Shown: in pieces, positions 8,683 to 18,021 of the stretch
Position numbering within the stretch: the first letter of the stretch is position 1
Layout: the number at the start of each line of letters is the position of its first letter
Origin: Gynuella sunshinyii YC6258
GTDB taxonomy: Bacteria; Pseudomonadota; Gammaproteobacteria; Pseudomonadales; Natronospirillaceae
Direction: 5' to 3'
Assembly: GCF_000940805.1 (NCBI RefSeq)
Contig: NZ_CP007142.1
Span: 4,068,593-4,132,592, forward strand
Length of the DNA stretch: 64,000 nt
Made by a program: the position numbers and the translations under genes
Notes under the pieces: generated by a model
The model's database searches: none
What the model was told of the DNA's origin: nothing
The model's input: only the letters and a program-made list of their open reading frames with translations

Positions 8683-9193
8683 TAACACCCGCCAGAGTTC
8701 TGTTTAACCAGCCCACCAAAAACTTAATCTGGTCACCATTATTCTGAACAATTCCCACATAGTGACTGACCTTACTGAGCGCAAACTGACTGACAAACAA
8801 CTCAGCATCATAACCATTGAGACTGGCCAGAGTTTGCGGTCCAACAATGCCATCAGCATCCGCCCCCACCACCTCCTGAGCGTATTTAACAGACGTTCGA
8901 ACACCGGCATTGACAGCAAAATCAAAGATACTTTCCGCTGCCTGTTGATTGTGAATCTGATCGCCCTTGATCGGACTCCAGAATTCCTGCTGATAAAAAT
9001 CCGCAACCATTTGTTTGAGTGCAGGATTGTCAGTATCCCCTTGATCGATGAGCTGCCAGCCTGGCCATTGAGGATGATATTTTCGGGCAATGCCCGCATA
9101 GGTCTGTCCACCGGAATCACCCGGGACAGTATGGTCTACATAACCGCCTTCATTGCGGATAGTCAATTCAAATGCCGGTTGAAAATCTGCCAT
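8672..9193 (-). CDS. Glycosyl hydrolase 108 family protein (putative N-acetylmuramidase)
   Basis: A 173-residue protein with an N-terminal GH108 lysozyme-like domain: the catalytic Glu is in RNEGGYV (about residue 14), followed by PGDSGGQTYAGIARKYHP. The C-terminal half resembles a peptidoglycan-binding-3 domain (DGIVGPQTLASLNG). Related proteins are ZliS-like muramidases and phage endolysins. No signal peptide is visible, so release would need a holin or other route; it could be a domesticated phage lysin. No holin or other phage genes adjoin it. Confidence 0.85.
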   Translation of the reverse strand: MADFQPAFELTIRNEGGYVDHTVPGDSGGQTYAGIARKYHPQWPGWQLIDQGDTDNPALKQMVADFYQQEFWSPIKGDQIHNQQAAESIFDFAVNAGVRTSVKYAQEVVGADADGIVGPQTLASLNGYDAELFVSQFALSKVSHYVGIVQNNGDQIKFLVGWLNRTLAGVKKG

Positions 9194-9340
9194 GCAGTTC
9201 TCCTTGTTAACGTTAAAACATGATCACAACATGGCCCTCCCGATACGGCTTAGGAATCGATGATTATTGCGGGAACTACTCTGGGCCATTCATGTCACAA
9301 TGGGGCGATTGAAACAGTTTGTCCAGACCCAAAAACGCAG

Positions 9341-10756
9341 TCATTCAGTATCCGGCATGGAATCCCAGCCAAGCCGGCTGCGCAGGCGTACCACTTCACC
9401 GATAATAATCAACGTCGGCGCATGAACAATCTGCTGTTCAAGTTGTGCTGGCATGGTTGCCAGCGTTCCGGTAATAACCTTTTGTTCCGGCGTGGTACCT
9501 TTCGATATCAGAGCAATAGGTGTCTCGGCATCTCGGCCATGGGTTATCAGCTGCTGACAAATGATATGCAATCCGTTCAGCCCCATGTAAAACACCAGTG
9601 TTTGATTGGCATGCACGAACTCCTGCCAGGGTAAATTCAAAGTACCGTCTTTGAGGTGACCGGTAATAAACCTGACAGATTGAGAGTAATCGCGGTGGGT
9701 CAACGGAATCCCGGAATAACTCGCACAACCACTGGCAGCGGTGATACCGGGTACCACCTGGAACGGAATCTGATGCTCCATCAAGCCTTCAATTTCTTCG
9801 CCACCCCGGCCAAAAATAAACGGATCTCCACCTTTCAGTCGCAATACCCTTCGGCCTTGCAACGCATGCTCAATCAATAAGCGATTGATGTCATGCTGTG
9901 GCAAAGTGTGATTGGAACGACGCTTGCCAACATGAATCAGTTCGGCATCACGCTTTACCAGATCCAGAATCGGTTGCGAGACCAGTGCATCGTAGAACAC
10001 GATATCTGCCTGCTGCATCAAACGAAGTGCCTTGAATGTCAACAAATCCGGGTCACCCGGACCGGCGCCAACCAAATACACTTCCCCTATCTCACGGCTA
10101 TCGGCTTTGGCTGCCTGAAGCTGTCGCTCTAACAGGGTTTCCGCCTGCGTCTGTTCGCCACTGAATACCAGCTCGGCCACCGCTCCCGTGAGCACCTTTT
10201 CCCAGAATGCGCGCCGACGGCTGATATTCGGCAATTCCTGTTTGACCCGGGCCCGATAGCGGGTTGCCAGACGCCCCAACAGCCCGAATGCTGCCGGGAC
10301 AGAGGCTTCTATCCGTCCCCTGAGCAACCGAGTCAGCACTGGCGCCTGACCGCTGCTGGAGACCGCCGCCAGCACTGGATCACGATCAATAATGGCTGGA
10401 AATATAAAACTGCCGGCTTCGCCGTCATCGACCACATTGCACAGTATGGAATGCTGTTGACAGACGCCGGCAATCTGCGCATTCAACTCATCGTTATCCG
10501 TTGCCGCCACAACCAGTTGCCGTTGTTCGAGAATGGCCGATAGCTGATCAGCCTCAACAGTCATGGTCGTTAAGGTCAGCAACCCTTCATATTGCTGCGC
10601 CAGATGCTGAAACCGGGCATCCATCTCCGGCGCACAGACTTCAACCCGACCACCGGCTTTCATCACCAGTTCGGCTTTGCGGGCCGCTACATGGCCGCCA
10701 CCAATTATGAGACATGAATAAGATTGTACTTTTAAGAAAATCGGTAGAAATTTCAT
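9341..10756 (-). CDS. cysG: Siroheme synthase CysG
   Basis: Trifunctional enzyme of 471 residues making siroheme for sulfite and nitrite reductases. The N-terminal half (about 1-210) is the NAD-dependent precorrin-2 dehydrogenase/ferrochelatase: it opens with the dinucleotide fold LIIGGGHVAARKAEL and has SSSGQAPVLTRLLRG, the region of the phosphorylatable Ser and central dimer. The C-terminal half (about 215-460) is uroporphyrinogen-III C-methyltransferase, with VYLVGAGPGDPDLLT and LKGGDPFIFGRGGEE. Its product supports the sulfate assimilation implied by cysH elsewhere in the window. Confidence 0.95.
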   Translation of the reverse strand: MKFLPIFLKVQSYSCLIIGGGHVAARKAELVMKAGGRVEVCAPEMDARFQHLAQQYEGLLTLTTMTVEADQLSAILEQRQLVVAATDNDELNAQIAGVCQQHSILCNVVDDGEAGSFIFPAIIDRDPVLAAVSSSGQAPVLTRLLRGRIEASVPAAFGLLGRLATRYRARVKQELPNISRRRAFWEKVLTGAVAELVFSGEQTQAETLLERQLQAAKADSREIGEVYLVGAGPGDPDLLTFKALRLMQQADIVFYDALVSQPILDLVKRDAELIHVGKRRSNHTLPQHDINRLLIEHALQGRRVLRLKGGDPFIFGRGGEEIEGLMEHQIPFQVVPGITAASGCASYSGIPLTHRDYSQSVRFITGHLKDGTLNLPWQEFVHANQTLVFYMGLNGLHIICQQLITHGRDAETPIALISKGTTPEQKVITGTLATMPAQLEQQIVHAPTLIIIGEVVRLRSRLGWDSMPDTE

Positions 10757-10992
10757 TAATCGACCCGGCTTGATATGTGGTCACACGAAATGGTGACAGC
10801 AACCTGAATGAGCGACAAATCATATCACCGTTCCGGAATGCTGAATAACCCTTGGAATAGTCAGCAGTTCCCCTTGCTTCACCCGACGACTCCTTACAGC
10901 AGGACACAGCAAACGCCCACCTGCAGTAGCCTTGGTGGACATTTTCCCAATCTGCCGCCAAACTAACTGCCCACGTTCGGGAAACACCACGC

Positions 10993-11264
10993 TATCATCA
11001 CAATTATGAAGACCAGCCTTGACCATCTTCCTGAGTTCAAACAGCGCGAACTCCAGACCATTTCGGTTATCCTGCGCGATACCCTAAAAGACTACCGACA
11101 GCAAGTTTCATCGCCGCAGCTTTCGACGCTTGCAGCGGGCTTATATCGATGCCCGCTATTCCGAACACTTCGAAATGACCGAAGAAGAATTAAACTACCT
11201 GGAATCGGAAGTCGTAAAATTGAAAACCCTGGTGGAAACAGTCTGCCTGCGGCAGCTGACGTGA
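10993..11264 (+). pseudogene. Decayed nucleotidyltransferase-HEPN gene (internal deletion and frameshift)
   Basis: From the ATG at 11006 the frame reads MKTSLDHLPEFKQRELQ, the same N-terminus as the intact MNT-HEPN gene at 18765 (MKTTLDHLP). After about 27 codons the family sequence is lost. In another frame, 11127-11264 encodes a close match to the C-terminus of the intact protein: QRAYIDARYSEHFEMTEEEL corresponds to RQAYVDSRYNPTYYITTEQL, and the rest aligns to the stop. The whole nucleotidyltransferase core and most of the HEPN domain are missing, so this is a relic. A TATCAT hexamer lies eight bases before the ATG, the same spacing as at the intact copy. Confidence 0.8.
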
Positions 11265-11737
11265 ATCAGTGTCAGCCTCTACCGGATCCCGATTACATTT
11301 CAGAATCAACAAGCAGGCCTTGTCACTCATGTGTGGCCGCAACGGTCTATAAGCTCCCGACAAGCTTTGTGAATATCGTTTAGACCGGTAGTGTAGATAC
11401 CAAACACACCACCAGGGCAAAGTCGTCACAACCTCAAGCCTGATGAGAAGCTCTTATGTCCTGCGATAAACTCACCTCGCTATAAACGTAAGAACCTCGT
11501 TGAATTAAAAATCTTCCATTGCAGATGTTCTGGCTGATATTGCAATCAAACAGCCGTTTTAGTCCATGTGTTACTCAGGTTCACTGAGGTATGATCAAGC
11601 ACTCTGATGCCTCTATCATCAGAACAAAACCGGGTTGGTAACCGTCTGATATTTGACTTCCTCGCCAGCAGTCCCGGTCAAAAATGATCTTATTAAGTGG
11701 TTTTTCGAATTAAAGTTCACACAGGAGAATAATAACA
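11265..11737. other. Gene-free stretch upstream of the GH5 gene
   Basis: About 470 bases with no credible reading frame on either strand. It presumably holds the promoter of the downstream glycoside hydrolase. A ribosome-binding site (CAGGAGAA) sits just before that gene. I see no riboswitch, repeat or insertion-sequence remains here. Confidence 0.5.
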
Positions 11738-13249
11738 ATGAACGAGACAACTGCTTTATTACCGTCCTCTCTTTCACGTCTGATAGCAACCTCGGCACTG
11801 GCAATCACTGCCACGGTTGCAGCCATTCCTTCAATAGCCGATACCAGTGACTTTCGCGGTATGAACTGGGCACGCCTGGGCGATAACTTTACCTCCGACC
11901 AGCTCGTACTCCAGGGGCTTAACATTAACGACAGCTACAGCACCATCTACACTAAAGCCAGCGCCATTTATGGCGACATGAGTTCTACAATGGGTATCAA
12001 TACCGTCCGCCTGCCGGTCAATCCTGCGACTGTCAGCGATACCACGTGGTGGAGCAACTATCGCGCCACCATTGACGCTGCCACCAACCGGGGCTTCAAA
12101 GTGATTCTCACCTATTGGGAAGACGGTTCAAACTCGGGTGGAAAAGTTTCAGACATGAGCACCTGGAACACCATGTGGTCAACCATCGTCAACACCTATG
12201 CCGGCAACAACCTGGTCTACTTCGAACCAATGAATGAACCTCATGGTTACAGCTCTTCGCAGTGGCGGGATATTGCCGCCGATTGGTTGAATAGCTACAA
12301 CTCGGCTCCCATAAACCGCGTCTTGATAGATGGTGTCGGCTATGCCCAGGACGTGACAGATATCTGCAACGACAGCCGTTTTGATGGATCGCTGCTGTCA
12401 TTGCATCACTATGCCTTTTTCTACGGCGAAAACGACTACTGGGGCTGGCGCAATCATTTCGAAGCCCGCCAGAGCAGCTGCTATGACCGGGTGGTCGTGA
12501 CAGAGTTTGGAGCGCCCATGGACACTGGTCTGAACTATATGGCCACAGAATACAGCGACAACTTCATTGCTCATATTCGGGCCGTCACCGGCAGCATGCA
12601 TGATCGGAAAATCGGCAGCGTCTACTGGCCGGCCGCTGGCGGGAAAATCACCGATGGCAGAGGTGATTATGATTACTATTCGATGTTTGCCATCAGCGGT
12701 ACCAACAGCGACATGTGCCTGTCGGCTCGTAACGTCTCCGGCGCCCAACGGGTTATGTTTGGCTGGGGGGATACCAACCCAACAGTTACAGACGGTTGTG
12801 ACGATAACAGCGGGATCATCAGCGGCAAAGCCTACTACATTCAAAACCGTAACAGCGGCATGTGCCTGCGCACTCTGAACGGCTCGACTGCCGATGCCAC
12901 CAGCATCGTGCAATACTCCTGCGGTACCGATGACGTGGAGAAATGGATCGTCAGCACCATTGGCAACAACCAATACACCATTGTTCAGGCCGCCAGCGGC
13001 AAATCCGCCGACATCAATGGCGCTTCCACTGAAAATGGTGCCAACAACATCATCTGGCCCCGCAACAGCGGTAACAACCAAAAATGGCGCATAGAGCCTC
13101 AAGGCAACGGATATGTCCACATCGTCAACGTCAACAGTGGACTGTTGCTCGACATCAACGGTGCCTCAACGGCCGACAACGGCAACAACATCCAATGGCC
13201 CGAAAATGGTGGGGCTAACCAGGACTGGACGTTTATAGTGGCGGATTAA
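11738..13249 (+). CDS. Secreted GH5 glycoside hydrolase with ricin-type lectin domain
   Basis: A 503-residue exported enzyme. Residues 1-35 look like a signal peptide ending SIA-D. The GH5 (beta/alpha)8 catalytic domain runs from about 38 to 320: the acid/base Glu is in FEPMNEPHG and the nucleophile Glu in VVVTEFGAPM, with RLPV and LSLHHYAFF also fitting endoglucanase-type GH5. The C-terminal third is a beta-trefoil CBM13/ricin-B lectin with QxW-type repeats (NQKWRI, NQDWTF) and two DINGAST repeats. It probably hydrolyses beta-glucan outside the cell. It stands alone between defence relics and the Hachiman operon. Confidence 0.88.
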   Translation: MNETTALLPSSLSRLIATSALAITATVAAIPSIADTSDFRGMNWARLGDNFTSDQLVLQGLNINDSYSTIYTKASAIYGDMSSTMGINTVRLPVNPATVSDTTWWSNYRATIDAATNRGFKVILTYWEDGSNSGGKVSDMSTWNTMWSTIVNTYAGNNLVYFEPMNEPHGYSSSQWRDIAADWLNSYNSAPINRVLIDGVGYAQDVTDICNDSRFDGSLLSLHHYAFFYGENDYWGWRNHFEARQSSCYDRVVVTEFGAPMDTGLNYMATEYSDNFIAHIRAVTGSMHDRKIGSVYWPAAGGKITDGRGDYDYYSMFAISGTNSDMCLSARNVSGAQRVMFGWGDTNPTVTDGCDDNSGIISGKAYYIQNRNSGMCLRTLNGSTADATSIVQYSCGTDDVEKWIVSTIGNNQYTIVQAASGKSADINGASTENGANNIIWPRNSGNNQKWRIEPQGNGYVHIVNVNSGLLLDINGASTADNGNNIQWPENGGANQDWTFIVAD

Positions 13250-13278
13250 CTGCTCCCTTGATTTAAGGGTCGATAAAC

Positions 13279-13302
13279 AGAAGGCGGTTTTGGCTGCCTT
13301 TT
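13279..13302 (+). terminator. Terminator after the GH5 gene
   Basis: An AAGGC/GCCTT stem around a GGTTTTGGCT loop is followed by TTTGTTTGTT, about 30 bases after the GH5 stop. It is a plausible factor-independent terminator with a short stem. Confidence 0.55.
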
Positions 13303-13452
13303 GTTTGTTATTAAGCAAACGGTAGACCATTGCATCCTATTCAAGTGATAACTCGCTACGCACTTTTCTCCTGATCAGCCTCACAGGCAATTGCAGAGCA
13401 ACCTAAAATAGTTGACCACTACATATGGAGATGGAAAAGCCTTCTGCGTCCC

Positions 13453-13482
13453 AATGACCTCTTTCGGCCAAAAACGGACATT
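13453..13482 (+). repeat. 30-bp motif flanking the Hachiman operon, left copy
   Basis: The motif ends in ACGGACATT and contains CTTTCGGCC. It matches at 19 of 30 positions, in inverted orientation, the sequence at 18022-18051 on the other side of the operon. It resembles a dispersed intergenic motif I remember from several marine gammaproteobacteria; its function is unknown. Confidence 0.4.
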
Positions 13483-13526
13483 GAGAAATCCTAATTTCCA
13501 ATTCCTATGGTCAGCACGATACAGAT

Positions 13527-14456
13527 TCAATAGTTATCTTTTGGATCGCCAAATATTTCGATACCAGATCGAGATGTTCTTGGTAGAGACGCCCGCAGCT
13601 CACCCAAGTCATCAGTCCGGTCTAGCTCAAAGGTCTTCCAAACAGAGTACATGCTATAAAACTTAATATCTCTTGCTTTAAGTGCCTCAACGACTGCGTG
13701 AATAACGGCATCAGGGCAACGAAGACCAAAATTTATCTCTTCGAGCTTTAGAGGAGAATCCTGCAAACCGATACGATCAAATACTCGCCATTCTTTTTCG
13801 TATTGCCATGGCTTCGCTTTTCTCAGAAACATTTGTCCATCCAAAAAACCCTTAGCTTGATCGTCTTGATGTAATATAGCTTTAGCAATCAAGCTGGTTG
13901 GGACTGTTCGCTCTCCCCCATAGTCAACTTTATTGATTTTAGGTTTTGGATTTCTATCCAGAGAATACCCTACGCAAAAACCTTTGTGCTGATCGCCGTA
14001 ATGGCTCCAGAGTAAAGGGTTATTATATTCTTCGGAAAGACAACAGACACCGCGATTATTTTGCTTGAATAGCTCTGCCTGAATAGCATAAGTAAGCAGA
14101 TTACACTCAGCCTCTTCAATGCTAACCTCATAATCAGGGTTAGTCGCATGATAGGCGATATTCCTAATTTCATTATCTGCCTCCTGTTTTCCCTGTCTGT
14201 GAGCGTGGGTTTGAGCCTTCTCGCCGTCGACTTTGGCAGCTTTTAATGAATTGGTGATTTCTCCTGTAACCCGCTTTTCGATCAGTGCTATTAGGATATT
14301 CCTGAGAGTTGATTTATCTGAATCATTGATAACCGCTGGCTTGCAGTCCAACGGGTCATTGAATTGATTCGGTTCTGAGAAATAGAGCTGGTCATGGCAC
14401 AGCGCATCAAGAGAAAGCGCATTAAATGGCTGGTAACGATATATTTTCTTTGGCAT
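13527..14456 (-). CDS. DUF2971 protein, third gene of the Hachiman operon
   Basis: A 309-residue protein with the DUF2971 pattern: an N-terminal YRYQPFN, then LYFSEPNQFNDPLDC, and a central CCLSEEYNNPLLWSHYGDQHKGFCVGY, whose Cys/Ser, Trp-Ser-His-Tyr and GFC motifs define the family. Function is unknown; members often sit in defence or mobile contexts. Its ATG lies four bases after the hamB stop, and the ribosome-binding site GGAGGT is inside the hamB 3' end, so translation is probably coupled. I infer an accessory role in the defence operon, but an unrelated cargo gene is possible. Confidence 0.8.
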   Translation of the reverse strand: MPKKIYRYQPFNALSLDALCHDQLYFSEPNQFNDPLDCKPAVINDSDKSTLRNILIALIEKRVTGEITNSLKAAKVDGEKAQTHAHRQGKQEADNEIRNIAYHATNPDYEVSIEEAECNLLTYAIQAELFKQNNRGVCCLSEEYNNPLLWSHYGDQHKGFCVGYSLDRNPKPKINKVDYGGERTVPTSLIAKAILHQDDQAKGFLDGQMFLRKAKPWQYEKEWRVFDRIGLQDSPLKLEEINFGLRCPDAVIHAVVEALKARDIKFYSMYSVWKTFELDRTDDLGELRASLPRTSRSGIEIFGDPKDNY

Positions 14457-14460
14457 TGGA

Positions 14461-16998
14461 CTAAATTACCTCCACCAACTCTTTAAATTCAGGAGAGTTT
14501 TCATCCATCGCTTCTATCAAGGATTCTTTTCTGATGCTTAACAACGAACCACCCTCAAAAACAAAAAACTCACTGTGGTTTTCAAGTAGAAAGTTGGCCA
14601 AATGTCTTGGAATTCCGATGTTTTGTAATTCAATTATACGCCAGTCATTCGTGCCATATTCGAGAAACTCGCCCCAATTTTCACCAGCGTTTTTGTCGCC
14701 TAATTTCTCCGCCAATATGTCATAATAATTACTAAAATAATTCTTCAATTTAAACCTAAGAATATTATCGACATCGGATATAAGATTATTGATGACTATA
14801 TTAATGTGCTTTTGGCTCTTCGAATTAAACGGCACTGATTGATTATCTTCCCAAATCACTCCGGTTTTTTCATGATATTTTATCGAGTTAGAAATCATCC
14901 AGCTTAAAGGCTGCGAGTCCATCCAGTTAGCCATGAGCACTGCGTAGTATTTTAGAATATCTCTTGAAGGAAGGAGCTTTTTTCTGCCTGTCACTTCTTC
15001 CGTTTCCCATGAATAAAAATCACACAAAAGCTCCAACTTTTCTAAGACAGATTCATAGCTGATATTTGATGACAATTTTTTAGATGCCAAATCTTCGCTT
15101 TGAAAAATGTGATTTTGATATTTAGATTTAATCATTGAATATGACGAAAGAATCTTTTCAGGAACCAATGTTTCCTTCTTCAATTTTTGTAAAACAACCT
15201 TCGCGTTATCATTCCTTTCTAGAAAATTTGACCTTAAAGGAGATTCGTCTGAACGAATTTCATGAATTAGAGCGATATTCGCATAGTGATTCCAAATATT
15301 TATTTCGTTTGCAGTAGCCGATTTTTTCGTAAATTCTTTTCCTGAAAGAGACGCTTCAATATTCTTATAAAAATTCCCTCGTCCTGAGTTCACTAAAGGC
15401 TCTATAGGCTTTATTTGTCTGTTTTTTACTACGTCTAAGTCTTTTTCAGGGTTCTTCCATCTGTATTTCTTGTCTTCAATCCGAGTACATATAATGTTGC
15501 CTGAAAGCTCTTGTGTTAATCTTCCAGCACGGCCAGCCAAATTCCAAAAGTCAATATCAGAAAATTTGGTTAGGCCAATAGCATTGTTAAGTATGAAAAT
15601 ATTTTTAGCCGGAAGATTAACGCCCTCTAGTAATGTTGAGGTACAAAATACAAAATCTATGCCTCTATCGGAAAAAAGCTGCTCAACCCTTTCTCGTATT
15701 CTTTGCGGAAGGCTTCCAAAATGGAAAGCCACACCCTTTTTAAGGCAATCAATTAGAAAATATTTTTTATGCAGATGCTCCTCGATAACGGATATAACTT
15801 CATCAATCCGATTATCCTCTTTATCTGGCAAAGTTTTTGAGAATTTCAAGGCATATTCAACGGTGTCGCTCTTTGTATTACAGTATATGATACTTGCATC
15901 ACGCTTGCTTAAACGTTTGACCCACGTATAAAAATCATCATCACTGAAATCAACATTTACATTTTGCTCATCCGCTACATCCGAAAACATTAAACAACGC
16001 TTATCAAGAAAATCTAAAAAGTATCTATTCTGAGAAACCGGAGAACTTTTTACACTTTTTGCTTCCTCTGCACTCTTCTCAAAAAGCTGTAGGAACACTT
16101 CTGGATTAGGGATATTAGGCGATGCAAAATAGAGCTTAATACTCTTTCTTTCGGCTTGTAGAATTGCATGATAATATAGCGGACTTCTTGTATCATTTGG
16201 GGACGTGATTTTTTGCGCCTCGTCAATGAATAAATACCCAATTTTAGGATTACTAAATTCCGCCAGATATGCTGTTAATCGCTCCGGCGTAAAAATAAAA
16301 ATAAACTTTTTTTCTCCAGATCTAAAAGATTCGGGAACAGTTGGGTGAGAAAGGATTTTATAGGTCTCAATATCATAGAATTCCTTTTTTAACTGTAGCA
16401 AAGTTTGATTTATCAATGCTCTTGTTGGAACAAGGATGACGATATTTTCATTGCAATTATTCTCCTCTATCAAATACCTTATAAACTCTTTAATAATAAA
16501 AGACTTTCCTAAGGATGTTGGCCCTGAAAAGCTGTAATGGTTACTGTTCTTTAGATTGCTAAAAATCTCATATTGTTCATCGGTGAAGATCAGGTTTTTG
16601 CTACGAGATTTCTGATATATCTCCTTAAGACTTTTCTCAAAAACAAGTTCAATCGAATTATCATCAGAACCTAAATCATTGTCTTCTAAAAACCTTATTG
16701 CTGGGAAGTTTCCAAGCTTGACAAAAATAGAGTGAGCAAATCTCTTAAAGAGGTCGTCGCTCTTATAGTCATCAATCAAGAGGCTCACTGTTTTATAGGC
16801 TTTATTTTGTGCCTCAAAATTTTTTGCGCGCGAAAGAATGTCTGCAAATCGCAATAAATCAACATATTCCTTAGCACCTAGAATGATTTTTTCTGTGCCA
16901 AAAAATCCTGACGCAGACAACATCTCTGCCTTTATGAACAAGTCTATAAAATACTCATCTTTCAATACTTCTGCCGATAGTTTGTCAAAAAAACTCAT
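14461..16998 (-). CDS. hamB: Hachiman defence helicase HamB
   Basis: An 845-residue superfamily 2 DNA helicase. The Walker A motif is SGPTSLGKSF (about residue 160), the Walker B box is LFIDEAQKI (DEAQ form, about 255), motif V resembles TSTLLEGVNLP and motif VI is LAGRAGR. The C-terminal ~300 residues have no motif I recognise. In Hachiman, HamB couples DNA surveillance to release of the HamA nuclease. The start overlaps the hamA stop by four bases (ATGA), and the gene is markedly more AT-rich than the core genes, consistent with transfer. Placement next to a DUF1837-like gene supports the call over a lone helicase. Confidence 0.85.
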   Translation of the reverse strand: MSFFDKLSAEVLKDEYFIDLFIKAEMLSASGFFGTEKIILGAKEYVDLLRFADILSRAKNFEAQNKAYKTVSLLIDDYKSDDLFKRFAHSIFVKLGNFPAIRFLEDNDLGSDDNSIELVFEKSLKEIYQKSRSKNLIFTDEQYEIFSNLKNSNHYSFSGPTSLGKSFIIKEFIRYLIEENNCNENIVILVPTRALINQTLLQLKKEFYDIETYKILSHPTVPESFRSGEKKFIFIFTPERLTAYLAEFSNPKIGYLFIDEAQKITSPNDTRSPLYYHAILQAERKSIKLYFASPNIPNPEVFLQLFEKSAEEAKSVKSSPVSQNRYFLDFLDKRCLMFSDVADEQNVNVDFSDDDFYTWVKRLSKRDASIIYCNTKSDTVEYALKFSKTLPDKEDNRIDEVISVIEEHLHKKYFLIDCLKKGVAFHFGSLPQRIRERVEQLFSDRGIDFVFCTSTLLEGVNLPAKNIFILNNAIGLTKFSDIDFWNLAGRAGRLTQELSGNIICTRIEDKKYRWKNPEKDLDVVKNRQIKPIEPLVNSGRGNFYKNIEASLSGKEFTKKSATANEINIWNHYANIALIHEIRSDESPLRSNFLERNDNAKVVLQKLKKETLVPEKILSSYSMIKSKYQNHIFQSEDLASKKLSSNISYESVLEKLELLCDFYSWETEEVTGRKKLLPSRDILKYYAVLMANWMDSQPLSWMISNSIKYHEKTGVIWEDNQSVPFNSKSQKHINIVINNLISDVDNILRFKLKNYFSNYYDILAEKLGDKNAGENWGEFLEYGTNDWRIIELQNIGIPRHLANFLLENHSEFFVFEGGSLLSIRKESLIEAMDENSPEFKELVEVI

Positions 16999-17903
16999 GC
17001 TGTGATCTCTTTTTGAATTTTTTGGCGGCTATCTTCTAAATTTGTAAACGGCAAAACGTATATATAGAAGTGATGACCTGAGAGTTTGTGGTCTTCGATT
17101 TTATTTTTTATGTGTTCAAAAGATTTTTCAACTTCAGACTTAACCTGATCTTGAATCTTAAGACGAAACCCTGAATTGGGAAGGCGCTTATCTTCCGCGC
17201 TTATAGAAATTTCATAACCAACAAATATTCCGAACGCATCATCTACCTCAAAGTTATTATCCCGTTTTGGGTAAATGATTGAACGGATAAAATCTGCTTC
17301 TTCATCATTATATTCCTCTTTCTCCAAATTGTCGCTCACTAGAGCTTTTTCGTACGGCAAACCGCTCTTCTCATCGCCCTTGGCGTTAATACACCTTTTG
17401 AATTCATCAATTGACTTGAAGGCATCGGTTAATGCTGTTGTCAGGGATTTAATCGTTTTGGACTCACCAAAAATAAGCTGATAATTTCCATCATCCAGTT
17501 TTAAAAAATGCACACCATCCGCACCGTTCACGTAATGACCCGTGGATGTTTTTAGTTCTAATTTGGAAAGAATTTTAGGAGCGTTTAAATGAGTTTCGAG
17601 GAAGCAATACAAAAGAAGCTCGCCTAATTCACCCTTATTCTTAAGATAATCCAGAAACTTTTCTCTGGCCTTCCTGGACAGTGTTCCGGGGCGATCAGAA
17701 TAACGCTCTCGTACCTTTCTTGACAAAGAATATTCTATAACTGGGTCAGTTAAACGATTTGATAACGAGTTATAGTCAAACTCATTTGCATTTATTTTTA
17801 GCACAAACAAATCCAGCTTATTTTTTCCATACTTATCCAGCACCTTCGAATTTATATGGTCAAAGCTATCCAGAAATTCCCTGCTTTTGATACTTAGTTC
17901 CAT
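16995..17903 (-). CDS. hamA: Hachiman defence nuclease HamA (DUF1837-like)
   Basis: A 302-residue protein whose middle carries a PD-(D/E)xK-like nuclease pattern: KGELGELLLYCFLE (about residues 93-106), then VNGADGVHF with the catalytic Asp (about 127) and IFGESKT with the E-x-K pair (about 147-152). This is the DUF1837 arrangement of HamA, the effector that degrades DNA once released by HamB. It is the first gene of hamA-hamB-DUF2971 and is AT-rich like hamB. A GGAAG sits eight bases before the ATG. The promoter should lie in 17904-18021, but I cannot pick it out confidently. Confidence 0.82.
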   Translation of the reverse strand: MELSIKSREFLDSFDHINSKVLDKYGKNKLDLFVLKINANEFDYNSLSNRLTDPVIEYSLSRKVRERYSDRPGTLSRKAREKFLDYLKNKGELGELLLYCFLETHLNAPKILSKLELKTSTGHYVNGADGVHFLKLDDGNYQLIFGESKTIKSLTTALTDAFKSIDEFKRCINAKGDEKSGLPYEKALVSDNLEKEEYNDEEADFIRSIIYPKRDNNFEVDDAFGIFVGYEISISAEDKRLPNSGFRLKIQDQVKSEVEKSFEHIKNKIEDHKLSGHHFYIYVLPFTNLEDSRQKIQKEITA

Positions 17904-18021
17904 GCCTCAACTTCCAGAGATGTAGAAAAACCAACAAAATATTTCACTAATAACACCAACACCTAACATATAAGCTTTTTCCAACTTTCTTCTGATGGCC
18001 TAAAAACCCTAAATACAACTT

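Noticed and set aside
8672-9193. GH108 protein as part of a second prophage
   Set aside because: It lies between core genes (ybiB and cysG) with a shared bidirectional terminator and no other phage genes nearby.
10820-11026. A 68-codon minus-strand frame between cysG and the MNT-HEPN relic
   Set aside because: It overlaps the relic start, has no recognised family, no convincing ribosome-binding site, and cysG lies downstream without coupling; more likely chance.
13264-13280. TAAGGGTCG shared with 18031-18039 and with the prophage attachment repeat
   Set aside because: Nine bases in common are too few; the left copy belongs to sequence next to a terminator and the right copy to the 30-bp motif. 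I do not regard these as attachment sites.
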